The notes: generated from the sequence alone by a model not told the origin. A stretch of DNA of 64,000 nucleotides from Collinsella sp. (GCA_018368345.1 JAGZEK010000011.1:1-64000), one strand, 5' to 3'; shown: positions 16,399-26,016, counted from the stretch's first letter. Numbers and translations are program-made.

Positions 16399-16440
16399 TT
16401 GTTTGTGAGGGATAATCATACCGAGCATATCAAATACAGG

Positions 16441-16470
16441 GGGGCGGGCACCGTAGCTGGTGTCCGCCCC
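16441..16470. terminator. Convergent hairpin between exporter and hydrolase genes
   Basis: GGGGCGGGCACC (16441-16452) pairs with GGTGTCCGCCCC (16459-16470), one wobble, loop GTAGCT. A run of nine C (16467-16475) follows instead of a T-tract; it may serve both convergent transcripts. Confidence 0.5.
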
Positions 16471-16509
16471 CCCCCGGCTTAGGAGGCTTTAACCTGAGTG
16501 GTTCGCGAG

Positions 16510-17319
16510 CTAGCGCGCCTGCTTAACCTTTGCCGCTGCCTCGACAAACGACTTCCACAGGTTAAAGTCGGTCTCGAGCGTCTTCCACGTGTACTCAGGG
16601 TGCCATTGCACGCCCAGGCAGAAAGGCTGGCCTTCGACCTCGATGCACTCGGGAACGCCGTCGGTTGCCTTGGCGACCAAGCGCGTGCTTTTACCCAGAC
16701 GGTCGACGCAGCAGTGATGTGCCGAGTTGGTCTGGATCAGCCTGTGCCCGCCAACCGCGCGCTCCAGCAGCGAGCCCGGCACGACCTCGACGGGGTGCAC
16801 GGGATCGTTGAGCACGTGGGTATGGCGCCACTGCGTGCGGCCCTCGCGCGCGCCCAGGCTCGGCACGTCCATGCACAGGGTGCCGCCGGTGGCGACATTG
16901 AGCAGCTGCGTGCCTCGGCAGGTGGTAAAGAGCGGCTTCTTGGCGCGAAGCACCTCGTTAACCAGCTTAAACTCAAAACGGTCGCGAATCTCACAGCACA
17001 GCGTGGGGTCGTAAGGACGCTCGTCGCCCCAGCGTTTGGGGTTGACGTCCGGGCCGCCGGGAATAGCGATACCGTCAGCGATTTCCACGTAATGACGGAT
17101 AACATCGACGTCTTCGGTAATAGACATCTGCAGTGGCAGGCCGCCGGCGGCAAGGATGGCATCGACAAAGACACTTGCGATTTCCTCGTTGGGGGAGAGC
17201 GTCTCGCTCAAAAAAGGCTTTGCCTCTTCCCAACGCGGCGCGACGAGGATGAGCGGACGGTCGGCGGGGGCGACGTCGACGTGCGGGGTATAGGACAAGG
17301 AAGTACGTGTTCCGATCAT
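16510..17319 (-). CDS. C26 gamma-glutamyl-GABA hydrolase-like (PuuD family)
   Basis: Class I glutamine-amidotransferase-fold hydrolase, 269 aa, that cleaves gamma-glutamyl amide bonds. Nucleophile Cys in FTTCRGTQLLNV, partner His-Glu in GVQWHPEYTW, oxyanion region IPGGPDVNP. Start placed at ATG 17319 (MIGTRTSLS); the extension to 17370 has no box, and the box for 17319 is also weak. It lies just downstream, on the same strand, of an amino-acid ABC importer, with which it could share a substrate pool. Confidence 0.85.
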   Translation of the reverse strand: MIGTRTSLSYTPHVDVAPADRPLILVAPRWEEAKPFLSETLSPNEEIASVFVDAILAAGGLPLQMSITEDVDVIRHYVEIADGIAIPGGPDVNPKRWGDERPYDPTLCCEIRDRFEFKLVNEVLRAKKPLFTTCRGTQLLNVATGGTLCMDVPSLGAREGRTQWRHTHVLNDPVHPVEVVPGSLLERAVGGHRLIQTNSAHHCCVDRLGKSTRLVAKATDGVPECIEVEGQPFCLGVQWHPEYTWKTLETDFNLWKSFVEAAAKVKQAR

Positions 17320-17406
17320 AGGTGTTGCTTTCGAATCCGGGTGGACATGGCACAGGGGTGCGCGGGGCAAACGCTGGTGATGAATTTGCCCCGCGCGGCA
17401 ATTGGG

Positions 17407-18171
<765 letters not shown>

Positions 18172-18207
18172 GGTGCTCGGCTCCTTATGCTTTGAGAACG
18201 TGGGTAC

Positions 18208-19041
18208 TTAGCGGATGATGGTTGCGCCGGTCTTGTGCGAAACATAGACAGCGGCCTTGTTGATCGCGACGTTGATAAGGATGTAGATGACCGCGATAAC
18301 CAGGTAGACCGACACGAGGGCGTCGTAGTTGGTAATGAGCACGCGGGCATTTTGCATGAGGTCGGGGTAGCTCACCACGTAGGCGACGGTGGTGTCTTTG
18401 ACGACGACCACAAGCTGCGAAATCAACGACGGAATGATAAAGCGAATCGCCTGTGGCAGCACGATTTTAAAGGTGATTTTGGCCTTGGAGAGACCGAGCG
18501 CCTGGGCGGCTTCGACCTGGCCGCGCGGTACGGCGTTGACGCCGGCGCGGAAGATCTCGGCAAGTACGCCGGCCGCAGCGAGCGCGACGGGAAGCGTGAG
18601 CATCCAAAACGACGGCAGCGCGATCTTGTACTGGGGCAGCACCAAAAAGAAGAAGTAGATGAACAGCAGGCTCGGCACGCCGCGGAAGAAATCGGTGAGT
18701 ACGCGGCAGACCAGCTGCAGCGGCTTAATATCGCTCGTGCGGCCGAGCATAAGGGCTAAGCCCAGCACCAGCGCGATTGCGCCAGCGGTGAGTGCGACTT
18801 TAACGGTGCCCTCAAAGCCGGCAAGCAAGAACTTCCAGGTGGTGAGGTGCGTAAAGAAATACCAGTAGTGGACCGAAAGCTGACCGGTCACATAAAAGCG
18901 CTGCAGTACCAGGACGGCGAGTGCGGCCACGGCAACAAGCGAGATGGCGGTGCCGATGCGAATCTTGGCGCGCATCTTGGGGCCGGGAGCCTCGTAGAGC
19001 GCATCGCGTATGGTAAGCGCAGGGGAGGAATGCTTGCTCAT
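18208..19041 (-). CDS. Polar amino-acid ABC importer permease 2
   Basis: 277-aa HisM/GluD-like inner-membrane permease with five or more membrane segments and the EAA loop VEAAQALGLSKAKITFKIVLPQA. An N-terminal cytoplasmic extension of ~30 residues precedes the first segment. It overlaps the other permease by 4 nt (19038-19041). Confidence 0.92.
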   Translation of the reverse strand: MSKHSSPALTIRDALYEAPGPKMRAKIRIGTAISLVAVAALAVLVLQRFYVTGQLSVHYWYFFTHLTTWKFLLAGFEGTVKVALTAGAIALVLGLALMLGRTSDIKPLQLVCRVLTDFFRGVPSLLFIYFFFLVLPQYKIALPSFWMLTLPVALAAAGVLAEIFRAGVNAVPRGQVEAAQALGLSKAKITFKIVLPQAIRFIIPSLISQLVVVVKDTTVAYVVSYPDLMQNARVLITNYDALVSVYLVIAVIYILINVAINKAAVYVSHKTGATIIR

Positions 19042-19697
19042 CGGAGGATCCTCACCTTCTTGTCGATGTAGTTGCCAATGTGGCTCACCACAAAGGCCGT
19101 GCCCAGGTAGCCGAGCGCCGAGATAAAGAACGCGGCGACGCCGCCGAGCGAGCGCGTGTTGATGTAGCTCACCACGCCGGTGAGCTCCTGCGGTTTAAGC
19201 GGCACCTGGCTGCCGAGCGCGGTGGTGAGCATGACGGCGATAAAGAGGTTGGTCATGGGCAATACGCTCGAGCGCAGCGCCTGCGGAATCACGATCTTGG
19301 CGAGGATACGGTTAAAGCTCATGCCGAGCGAACGGGCGGCTTCCACCTGGCCGACGCCTACGGTGTTGATGCCGCTCATAAAGTTCTCGGAGCCAAAGGC
19401 CGAGCCCAAGAGGACCGTGGCGACGATAACGCAGGTGCGGTAGGGCAGGACGACCTTGAGCGGCGGCAGCGCGTAGACGACGATGATAAGCAGCGCGATG
19501 CCAGGGATGTTACGGAAGACCTGGACATACAGGTCGCCAAAGACGCGCAGCGGCTTGAGCGGCGACACGCGCATCACGGTGACGGCGACGGCCAGCACCA
19601 TGGCGATGGCAAACGATTCGAGCGTCATGCCCCAGGTTGCTAGCAGCGCGTCGATATAGTTCTGGCCATAGAGCGACCAGAGTTCGGAGAGACTCAT
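19038..19697 (-). CDS. Polar amino-acid ABC importer permease 1
   Basis: 219-aa HisQ/GluC-like permease, five membrane segments, EAA loop VEAARSLGMSFNRILAKIVIPQA. A GGGAGGTCC box precedes its ATG. It would heterodimerise with the overlapping downstream permease. It is separated from the binding-protein gene by a terminator-like hairpin at 19722-19747. Confidence 0.92.
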   Translation of the reverse strand: MSLSELWSLYGQNYIDALLATWGMTLESFAIAMVLAVAVTVMRVSPLKPLRVFGDLYVQVFRNIPGIALLIIVVYALPPLKVVLPYRTCVIVATVLLGSAFGSENFMSGINTVGVGQVEAARSLGMSFNRILAKIVIPQALRSSVLPMTNLFIAVMLTTALGSQVPLKPQELTGVVSYINTRSLGGVAAFFISALGYLGTAFVVSHIGNYIDKKVRILR

Positions 19698-19721
19698 GCG
19701 GACCTCCCGCCGATAAGGAAA

Positions 19722-19747
19722 GGGGCTCCCGTGTGTACGGAAGCCCC
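19722..19747 (-). terminator. Intra-operon terminator/attenuator
   Basis: Read on the minus strand: GGGGCTTCCGT, loop ACAC, ACGGGAGCCCC, then TTTCCTT. It sits between the binding-protein gene and the permease genes, a common way to make more binding protein than membrane subunits. Confidence 0.75.
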
Positions 19748-19835
19748 GACAACTCAGTGAGGAAACAGTTTACCGCAATAAAGCGCATCATGCGTTTCCG
19801 TATGGTTTCGTTGCGGCCGTTACCAGGCTTGCTGC

Positions 19836-20831
19836 CTAGGCGCCGATCTCGGGCAGCTCGGGAACATTGGTGTCGCCCGTACGGTCGCCGATGCAGATCT
19901 GCCACAGCTCGGTCCAGGTGCCGTCGTCCTCGATCTTCTTAAGGAAGTCGTTGACAAAGGCGACGCCGTCGGAATCGAGCGGCAGACCGATGCCATAGGG
20001 CTCCTTGCTGCCGAAGGGCTTGCCGGCGATCTTGTACTTACCGGGCTCGCGGACCAGGGCGCTCTGCTGCATGTTGTTATCGATGACGTAGGCGTCAACG
20101 CGGCCCTGCTGGAGTGCCTGGCGGGCCTCCTCGTCGGTCTTGAACTCCTGCTGGCTGGCCTTGGGGGCGAACTCCTCCAGGATGGCGGGGCCGTTGGAGC
20201 CGGACTGGACGGCGACGTTCTTGTCGGCCAGGTCGTCGACGCTCTTGATGTCGTCGTTATCGGCGAGCACCAGGATGGCCTGCTGCGTGTAGTAATAGGG
20301 ACCGGCAAAGGAGACAAGCTTCTTGCGCTCGTCAGTGATGGTGTAGGTGGCAAAGACGGCGTCGACCTGGCCGTTCTGCAAGACGGACTCGCGCGTGTCC
20401 GAGGTCACCTGGGTGATCTCGACCTTGTTCTCGCCCAGGATGTAGTTGGACAGGAGCTGCGCGATACCGGCATCGAAGCCACGGGTCTGACCGTCCTTCT
20501 CGTTGAGGAGGGAGAAGAGCGTGGAAGTCTGAACGCCACCGATCTTAAAGACGCCGGCGTCCTTGACGGCCGTGGCCCAGGTGCTGGCGGCGACGGCATC
20601 GTCATCGGCCTTGGGGCCGTTGTCGACGAGCTTGTCGAATGCCTTGGCGTCGAGCGTGGTGGAAGCCTCGGTATCCTCGGAGCTCTTGGAGGAACCGGCG
20701 GCGGAACCCTTGTCGGCCTCGGCGCTGGTGTCGGAGCAGCCGGCAAGACCAAGGCCGGCGACGGTTGCGAAGGTGGCGGCAACGAAGCCGCGGCGGTCGA
20801 GAACGACCTGCTGGGAGAGGTTCTTGCTCAT
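19836..20831 (-). CDS. Amino-acid ABC importer substrate-binding lipoprotein
   Basis: 331-aa extracytoplasmic binding protein (SBP family 3, GluB/GlnH-like). The N-terminus has twin arginines (LDRRGFVAATFA) and a lipobox (LAGC, Cys ~32), so it is likely exported, possibly by Tat, and lipid-anchored. A Ser/Ala/Glu-rich linker (~33-60) precedes two lobes; GFDAGIAQLLSNY and VDAVFATYTITDERKK fit the ligand-pocket regions. First gene of the importer operon; its leader carries repeat copy 4 and an alternating repeat array further upstream. Confidence 0.93.
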   Translation of the reverse strand: MSKNLSQQVVLDRRGFVAATFATVAGLGLAGCSDTSAEADKGSAAGSSKSSEDTEASTTLDAKAFDKLVDNGPKADDDAVAASTWATAVKDAGVFKIGGVQTSTLFSLLNEKDGQTRGFDAGIAQLLSNYILGENKVEITQVTSDTRESVLQNGQVDAVFATYTITDERKKLVSFAGPYYYTQQAILVLADNDDIKSVDDLADKNVAVQSGSNGPAILEEFAPKASQQEFKTDEEARQALQQGRVDAYVIDNNMQQSALVREPGKYKIAGKPFGSKEPYGIGLPLDSDGVAFVNDFLKKIEDDGTWTELWQICIGDRTGDTNVPELPEIGA

Positions 20832-20947
20832 GGTAGAACACCTTTCTCAATAAAATCCCTAGCGGTTGAGTAGAGTTATACCCTATCGCGCTCAAATGGG
20901 TCAACACGAAATAACTCAGAAACATACTTACCTTATGGGTAATTCTA

Positions 20948-20982
20948 CCTACCAAAAAGGGACAGGTTTATTTTGGCAGGTT
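20948..20982 (+). repeat. GGGACAGG hairpin repeat, copy 4
   Basis: CCTACCAAAA ... TTTTGGCAGG around AGGGACAGGTTTA, followed by TTTTATCTGGACAAAC. One arm position (A for G) breaks a base pair. Confidence 0.8.
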
Positions 20983-21048
20983 TTATCTGGACAAACATCG
21001 GTTGTTGCTGCTGAGATAGTGCTTTTCGGACGGCCCGCCTCGCTGTTT

Positions 21049-21268
21049 TGTCTCAATCAGTAACAGGTAGACGAGGAAATGGGTTCTAACTGTTGCAGAT
21101 CGAGATTTTCTCTTCAGGGGAATTCGAATGTCTCGATCTGTAACATCTGGACGGACAAAAGGTCTCTATCTGTTACAGATTGAGACAAAGGTCAGGGACT
21201 AAGACGTCTTGTCTAGATCTGTAACAGTTAGACGGGAATTCGGGCCCTAGATGTTACAGATTGAGATA
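21049..21268. repeat. Six 25-nt units in alternating orientation (three ~80-bp hairpin repeats)
   Basis: Units with consensus TGTCTCRATCTGTAACA followed by a variable tail occur at 21049-21073 (+), ~21082-21106 (-), 21129-21153 (+), 21163-21187 (-), 21210-21234 (+) and 21244-21268 (-). Centres are spaced 34, 46, 34, 47 and 34 nt, so each plus/minus pair forms one imperfect hairpin and the pair recurs every 80-81 nt. No ORF spans it. Confidence 0.85.
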
Positions 21269-21284
21269 ATCGCGTCGCGAAAAC

Positions 21285-21326
21285 AAAAACCTCCGCAGGG
21301 GGGGGTGCTTTCCTTGCGGAGGTTTT
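21285..21326 (-). terminator. Intrinsic terminator of dxs
   Basis: AAAACCTCCGCA (21286-21297) pairs with 21315-21326; on the minus strand TTTTTGTTTT follows. The loop includes a run of eight G/C. It begins two nucleotides past the dxs stop. Confidence 0.88.
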
Positions 21327-21327
21327 C

Positions 21328-23109
21328 TTACTCGTTGAGTAGTCTTGCGGCTTCGGCGGCCATGTTCTCGACCGTCATGCCGTTCTGCGCGAGCAGTTCG
21401 TTGGGGTCGTAGCGGTCGGGGAAGCCCTTGGCGATGCCGAAGGTGCGCGTGCGCACGGGCGTGCAGGCCAGGTAGCACGCCACGCGCTCGCCCCAGCCGC
21501 CGTCCAAGATGCCGTCCTCGAGGGTGACGACAACGCGATGCTCGGCGGCAAGGCTGTCGAGGAACTCACGGTCAAGCTCGGTTGCAAAGCGCGGGTTGAC
21601 GAGCGTGGCCTCGATACCGTACTCGGCAGTCAGACGGTTTGCCACGCGCTCGCCCAGCTCAAAGAAATCGCCAAGCGCGAGCAGGGCAACGTCGCGGCCC
21701 TGACGCACCACGTTGTAGCGCGCGACGCCGTAATCGGTGCCCTCGGCGGGCGCCAAATCGGGGCGGCTAACCAGGCCGATGCCCGGTACGCGGATTGCCA
21801 CGGGATGCTCGCGGTGGTCGAGCGACCAGCTCAGCATGGACAGATATTCCTCCATGCAGGCCGGCGCCAAGTAGTGCATGTTGGGAAGACCGCCCAGCAT
21901 GGAAATATCAAAGAACGAAAGATGCGTCTCGGACGTGGTGCCAAAGATTGACGCACCAAACACCAAAATGGTTGCGGGGGCGTCGTTGAGGCATAGGTCG
22001 TGCCACAGCTCGTCGTAGGCGCGCTGCAAAAACGTACCGTACACACCAAAGACTGGCTTGGCGCCCGAGCGCGCAAGCGCGGTGGCAAAGGTCACGGCGT
22101 GCTCCTCGGCAATGCCCACATCGACGAACTGTTTGCCGGCGGCAGCGCGAAGCTCGGGTGTAAAGCCCATGATGTAGGGCGTGGCGGCCGTGATGCCAAC
22201 GACCTGTGGATCGCGCTCGATGGCGGCGCTGAGCGCCTCGCCCGTAATGTCAGCATAGGTGCGCGGCGCAGGCTCGCTTGGATGGCCCGGGCAAAGCTTG
22301 CGCCCAGTCGCCATGTCAAACGGACCCACGTGGTGCCAGCGCTCGGGGTCGTTTTGGGCCGGCTCAAAGCCCTTGCCCTTGGCGGTGGAGACGTGCAGCA
22401 CGATGGGATGATCGATATCGTGCAGTTCCTGCAGCGCGTCGACGAGGGCCAACACATCGTTACCGGCGTCCAGATAGCGGTAGTCGAGCCCCATCGCGCG
22501 GAAAACGTTGCGCTCACAGGTGCCGTTGCTGGTGCGCAGCTCGGCCAGATTGCGATAGAGGCCACCGTGGTTCTCGGCGATGGACTGGTCGTTATCGTTG
22601 ACGATGATGATCAGGTTGCTGTCGAGTTCGGCGGCATTGTTGAAGCCCTCAAACGCCAAGCCGCCCGAAAGCGAGCCGTCGCCAATGATGGTGATGACGT
22701 TGTAGCTGTCGCCCGCCAGATCGCGGGCGTGTGCCAAGCCGCAGCCCAGGCTCACCGATGTGGAGGTGTGGCCCATGGCGAACAGGTCGTGCTCGGACTC
22801 GTCGGGATTGGCAAAGCCGGAAGCCTCACCATAACGCTCCGGGTCGATATAGGTGTACGCGCGCCCGGTCAGCGCCTTGTGGGCGTAGGTCTGGTGCGAC
22901 ACGTCAAAGACAATCTTGTCGGTGGGGGAGTTAAACACGCGATGGAGCGCGACCGTGAGCTCAACGACGCCCAGGTTGGGGGCAACGTGTCCGCCGACAG
23001 CGGCGGAGCTTTCGAGGATGGCGTGGCGAATCTCGTCGCAGAGCTGCGGGAGCTCGGCGCGATTAAGAGCCTTGACGTCCTCGGGCGTTGTCGTTTGCGT
23101 AAGCAGCAT
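21328..23109 (-). CDS. dxs: 1-deoxy-D-xylulose-5-phosphate synthase
   Basis: Condenses pyruvate and glyceraldehyde-3-phosphate with thiamine diphosphate, the first step of the MEP isoprenoid (and thiamine/pyridoxal) pathway. 593 aa, shorter than the usual ~620-640 but with all three domains. Visible: HVAPNLGVVELTVALH, VSHQTYAHK, the TPP-binding GDGSLSGGLAFEGFNNA, VDVGIAEEHAVTFA (catalytic Glu) and C-terminal transketolase domain VTLEDGILDGGWGERV. Monocistronic with a strong terminator. Confidence 0.94.
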   Translation of the reverse strand: MLLTQTTTPEDVKALNRAELPQLCDEIRHAILESSAAVGGHVAPNLGVVELTVALHRVFNSPTDKIVFDVSHQTYAHKALTGRAYTYIDPERYGEASGFANPDESEHDLFAMGHTSTSVSLGCGLAHARDLAGDSYNVITIIGDGSLSGGLAFEGFNNAAELDSNLIIIVNDNDQSIAENHGGLYRNLAELRTSNGTCERNVFRAMGLDYRYLDAGNDVLALVDALQELHDIDHPIVLHVSTAKGKGFEPAQNDPERWHHVGPFDMATGRKLCPGHPSEPAPRTYADITGEALSAAIERDPQVVGITAATPYIMGFTPELRAAAGKQFVDVGIAEEHAVTFATALARSGAKPVFGVYGTFLQRAYDELWHDLCLNDAPATILVFGASIFGTTSETHLSFFDISMLGGLPNMHYLAPACMEEYLSMLSWSLDHREHPVAIRVPGIGLVSRPDLAPAEGTDYGVARYNVVRQGRDVALLALGDFFELGERVANRLTAEYGIEATLVNPRFATELDREFLDSLAAEHRVVVTLEDGILDGGWGERVACYLACTPVRTRTFGIAKGFPDRYDPNELLAQNGMTVENMAAEAARLLNE

Positions 23110-23337
23110 CGTTGTGGGTTACTCCATGCGAATCGAGCGCCGGCGCTCCCTCGGCCGGCACAATTGCACAAAACAGTCTCGCACATTTTGGCGTTTGATA
23201 TGTGACGGCGGCGCGGTAATTCGCCAACTGGTGGGGCAAAACGTTTTGTCCGATGCCATACTGGTAGATTCGATGATGATTTTATTCCATGCGCACAGGC
23301 CGTGGCTTGTTGCCGTGAGTCGCTGGAAGGAGGCAGC

Positions 23338-23874
23338 ATGTCCGATGTCGTTCGTGCCGAGAAAATCGCGCACGAGGTCGACGATGCCGCCCGCCAGCTC
23401 GCCCAGGCGGGCCGCTTGGACCTGACACGCGAGTTTATCCAGCATGGCGACGTGACGGTCTATGCGCATGTGACCTCGGTGGCGCGGGCAAGTCTGTCCT
23501 TTGCCGAGCGCCTGGGCCGCGTCGGTGTCTCGGTCGACCGCGCCTCGTTGCTGCGCGGGGCCCTGCTGCACGATTACTTTCTCTATGACTGGCACGATCC
23601 CGACCCAAGCCATCGGCTACATGGCTTTCGCCACCCGTTTTTTGCCCTGGCGCGTGCCGAAGAGGATTTTGAGCTGACGCCGCGCGAGCGGAATATCATC
23701 GCGCGCCATATGTTTCCGCTGGTGCCGGTGCCGCCGACGTGTCGTGAGGCTTGGATTGTGTGTCTGGCTGATAAGTGGTGCGCGCTGTGCGAGACGGTCG
23801 CCGGTCGTCTGCCGCGCAAGGACGAGGCGGACGATGGCGTGAGCAGCGAATCGAGTGAAAAGAGGAGAGGGTAG
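23338..23874 (+). CDS. HD-domain hydrolase
   Basis: 178 aa. ATG 23338 (MSDVVRAEKIAHEV) has GGAAGGAGG upstream. HD-superfamily metal ligands are visible: His in YAHVTSVARAS (~44), HD in GALLHDYFLYDWHD (~83) and the C-terminal Asp in CLADKWCAL. Likely a phosphohydrolase of unknown substrate. Its stop lies 3 nt before the GTG of the next gene, so the two are probably co-translated. Confidence 0.82.
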   Translation: MSDVVRAEKIAHEVDDAARQLAQAGRLDLTREFIQHGDVTVYAHVTSVARASLSFAERLGRVGVSVDRASLLRGALLHDYFLYDWHDPDPSHRLHGFRHPFFALARAEEDFELTPRERNIIARHMFPLVPVPPTCREAWIVCLADKWCALCETVAGRLPRKDEADDGVSSESSEKRRG

Positions 23875-23877
23875 ACG

Positions 23878-24898
23878 GTGGGGACCGCGATCGACATGGC
23901 ATTTGGCGGCGCGACGCTTGCCGCCTGCCCGCTCTCGGCACTGGTGCTCTCGTTTGCCTTTTACGGGTTTTGCGGTTGGGCATGGGAGTCGACGGTATGC
24001 GCCATGCTCAACCACGGACGCTTTGCCAACAGCGGTTTTTTTGCTGGGACCGTGTTGTCCTATCTATGGTGTGGGCGGCATAGCCTGCTGGCTTTTGCTG
24101 CGCGGAATTCCGGATGCCTCGAGCCAGTTTGTCGCTGCAGCGCTCGTATGCAGCGTGATCGAGTACAGTGTAGGCGTGCTGTTGGAAAAAACAACGGGCG
24201 CTCGCTTTTGGGACTATTCGCACCTGCCGTTTAACTTGCACGGACGTATCTGTCTGTACTGGGCCTGCGCGTTTGGCTTGGGTGCGTTGTGCATTTGTCG
24301 CGTGGTGGAGCCGGCATTGCTGGGGCTGCTTGGCCATCTGCCGGTGCTGATTGTGCGGCTGTCCGCCTTTATTGTCGCGGTCGCGATGATGGTCGACGCG
24401 GCATGCTCTTTGGCCAGTTGGCGCCGCCTGTCCGATCAGCTGGAGCGCGTCCGGGCCGACCTTGCCGACCGCATCAATGAGTCGCTCGCCGATGCGTCCG
24501 ACTCCATGCTCGAACGTATTCCCGATTCTACGATTGACTCGGTGGCACAGACGCACATCCGTAGCCGTGCCGTTAACGCGTGGCTGGCCGAGCTGGGTGA
24601 CGCCGCGCTCGATGCCCTGCGCGAGAAGGCTTCGATGCCGACGTTTATCGCGGATGGTGCTCGCGGCCTGGCGCTTGCCGCCCGCCGCGTGGCCGATGCC
24701 GCGCCGAACATGCCGCGTCCGTCGCTCAGCCGTCGCCTTGCCGGCAAGCGCATGAGCCGTCCGGTGCCAAGCGTGTCGCTCAGCCGACGCGACCTGCGCT
24801 TCTTCAATGCCTTCCCGCGCTTGCGCATCAACCGCTACGAGGGCGTCATCCGAGCTACCGACCTCCGTGACCGAGCCCGCGAGCTGTTCCGCCGCTAG
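23878..24898 (+). pseudogene. CmpB-like membrane protein (PF06541 type), frameshifted at a poly-T run
   Basis: GTG start with GAGGAGAGG upstream. The first ~55 residues (FYGFCGWAWESTVCAMLNHGRF) are in one frame and the rest (GPCCPIYGVGG, TTGARFWDYSHLPFNLHGRICL) in another. The switch falls at seven T (24036-24042). Removing one T restores GFLLGPCCPIYG, a continuous 339-aa product and the exact family motif. The repaired protein has about five membrane segments and a helical C-terminal tail (~190-339). It may be a sequencing error, a slippage-controlled gene or a recent mutation. Confidence 0.8.
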
Positions 24899-24900
24899 CC

Positions 24901-25071
24901 GGGACGGGCGCGCTCGCGGCTTCCTTGCTCGCGTATTTCCCGTTCGTTTCGCGCCCGTTGCCGCGCCGTTTCCAAGATTGCGGCACCGTTGGAGACGGCA
25001 AGATCTGGGTCGAGCCGGTCGAAGAGGTTATCCGCATCCGTACCGGCGAACACGGCCCCGCCGCGGTGTAG
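24901..25071 (+). pseudogene. Remnant of a PII signal protein (C-terminal end of glnB)
   Basis: In frame from 24976 to the TAG at 25069-25071 the translation reads DCGTVGDGKIWVEPVEEV, then IRIRTGEHGPAAV. This is the highly conserved C-terminal third of GlnB/GlnK (normally TGxxGDGKIFVxPVEEAIRIRTGE). The upstream in-frame sequence back to 24901 is not PII-like and has no start. About 32 of ~112 residues survive. A terminator follows at 25088-25120, probably the original gene's own. Confidence 0.85.
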
Positions 25072-25087
25072 GACAATCTTTCGCCTG

Positions 25088-25120
25088 ACGGGCGCGCCTC
25101 TCTTGGGGCGCGCCCGTTCT
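25088..25120 (+). terminator. Terminator after the glnB remnant
   Basis: ACGGGCGCGCC (25088-25098) pairs perfectly with 25107-25117, then TCTCGTCT; the U-tract is weak. Confidence 0.65.
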
Positions 25121-25158
25121 CGTCTACAATATCGTGCAGACGAAGGAGAGGCACGCCC

Positions 25159-26016
25159 ATGATCAAGATGTTTGCGAGTGACTTAGACGGAACGCTGCTG
25201 AACGCCCTGCACGAGGCAGATGGGACCATCCGCCGTGCCATTCGCGAGCTGACCGAGGCTGGTCTGCATGTGGTTCCCGCGACCGGACGCTCGACGCTGC
25301 CGATCGGCGAGCATGGCTTTACGGGCCTGGCGCTTGACGCCTGCTGCTCCAATGGGTCCATCGTGCGCGACAGCCATGGCGAGGTGCTCAAGACCTGGAC
25401 CATCGATCCACAGATCACCGAGGAGCTGCTCAAGCAGTTTCCGGATATCTGTTTTGACTGCTCCACGCCCGACGGCATGTTCTCGAGCGGTTCGTTCGAG
25501 ATGCATCAGGCGGGCTTTAAAAAGGACAGCCCCATCAAGCGCATCGTGATGCGTGGCATGCGTGCACGTGGCGGGTATCACGAGGAACAGTATTTCGACC
25601 AGTCGATCGGTGACATCCTGCGCCACGATGTGTGCAAGATCAACTGCCGCGTGACCTCGCCCGAGCTGGAGCGCGACCTTAAGGCCTATCTTGCCGAGCG
25701 CTCGGACCGTGTGGTCAACGCGCCGTTCGATCCGGTGATGTTCGAGATCACGGACGTGGCGTGCAACAAGGGCGAGAGCGTGGCCTGGCTGGCGGGCTAC
25801 TACGGTATTGCCGAGGACGAGGTCGCGGTTTACGGCGACGGCGGCAACGACATCGCCATGCTCAAGCGTTTCCGTCACAGCTATGCCACCAAGAATGGCA
25901 GTGACGCGGCCAAGGCCGCCGCGAGCGCGACTATCGGCAGCTGCATGGTCCACGCCGTTCCCAAACACATGCTCGCCACCATGCACAAGCAAAACTCCCG
26001 CACCGTCATCGAATGA
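25159..26016 (+). CDS. HAD-superfamily (Cof/IIB type) phosphatase
   Basis: 285-aa cytosolic sugar/nucleotide phosphatase. HAD motif I DLDGTLLN (nucleophile Asp ~9), motif II ATGRS, Lys in CNKGESVAWL, motif IV YGDGGNDIAML. A large C2 cap lies between motifs II and III, defining the Cof subtype. GAAGGAGAGG precedes the start. Single gene; a palindromic repeat begins at its stop codon. Confidence 0.92.
   Translation: MIKMFASDLDGTLLNALHEADGTIRRAIRELTEAGLHVVPATGRSTLPIGEHGFTGLALDACCSNGSIVRDSHGEVLKTWTIDPQITEELLKQFPDICFDCSTPDGMFSSGSFEMHQAGFKKDSPIKRIVMRGMRARGGYHEEQYFDQSIGDILRHDVCKINCRVTSPELERDLKAYLAERSDRVVNAPFDPVMFEITDVACNKGESVAWLAGYYGIAEDEVAVYGDGGNDIAMLKRFRHSYATKNGSDAAKAAASATIGSCMVHAVPKHMLATMHKQNSRTVIE

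Larger units (their letters stand above)
20832..21327. other. 496-nt intergenic tract with two kinds of repeat
   Basis: No gene. It holds the importer promoter region (AT-rich, 20840-20940), GGGACAGG repeat copy 4 (20948-20982), a six-unit alternating array (21049-21268) and the dxs terminator. Confidence 0.75.

Noticed and set aside
21049..21268. CRISPR array
   Set aside because: Units alternate in orientation and spacers are of two fixed lengths in pairs. CRISPR repeats are all in one direction, and no cas gene is present.
24807..25088. 93-codon ORF over the end of the CmpB-like gene and the glnB remnant
   Set aside because: It is out of frame with both the membrane protein and the PII C-terminus.
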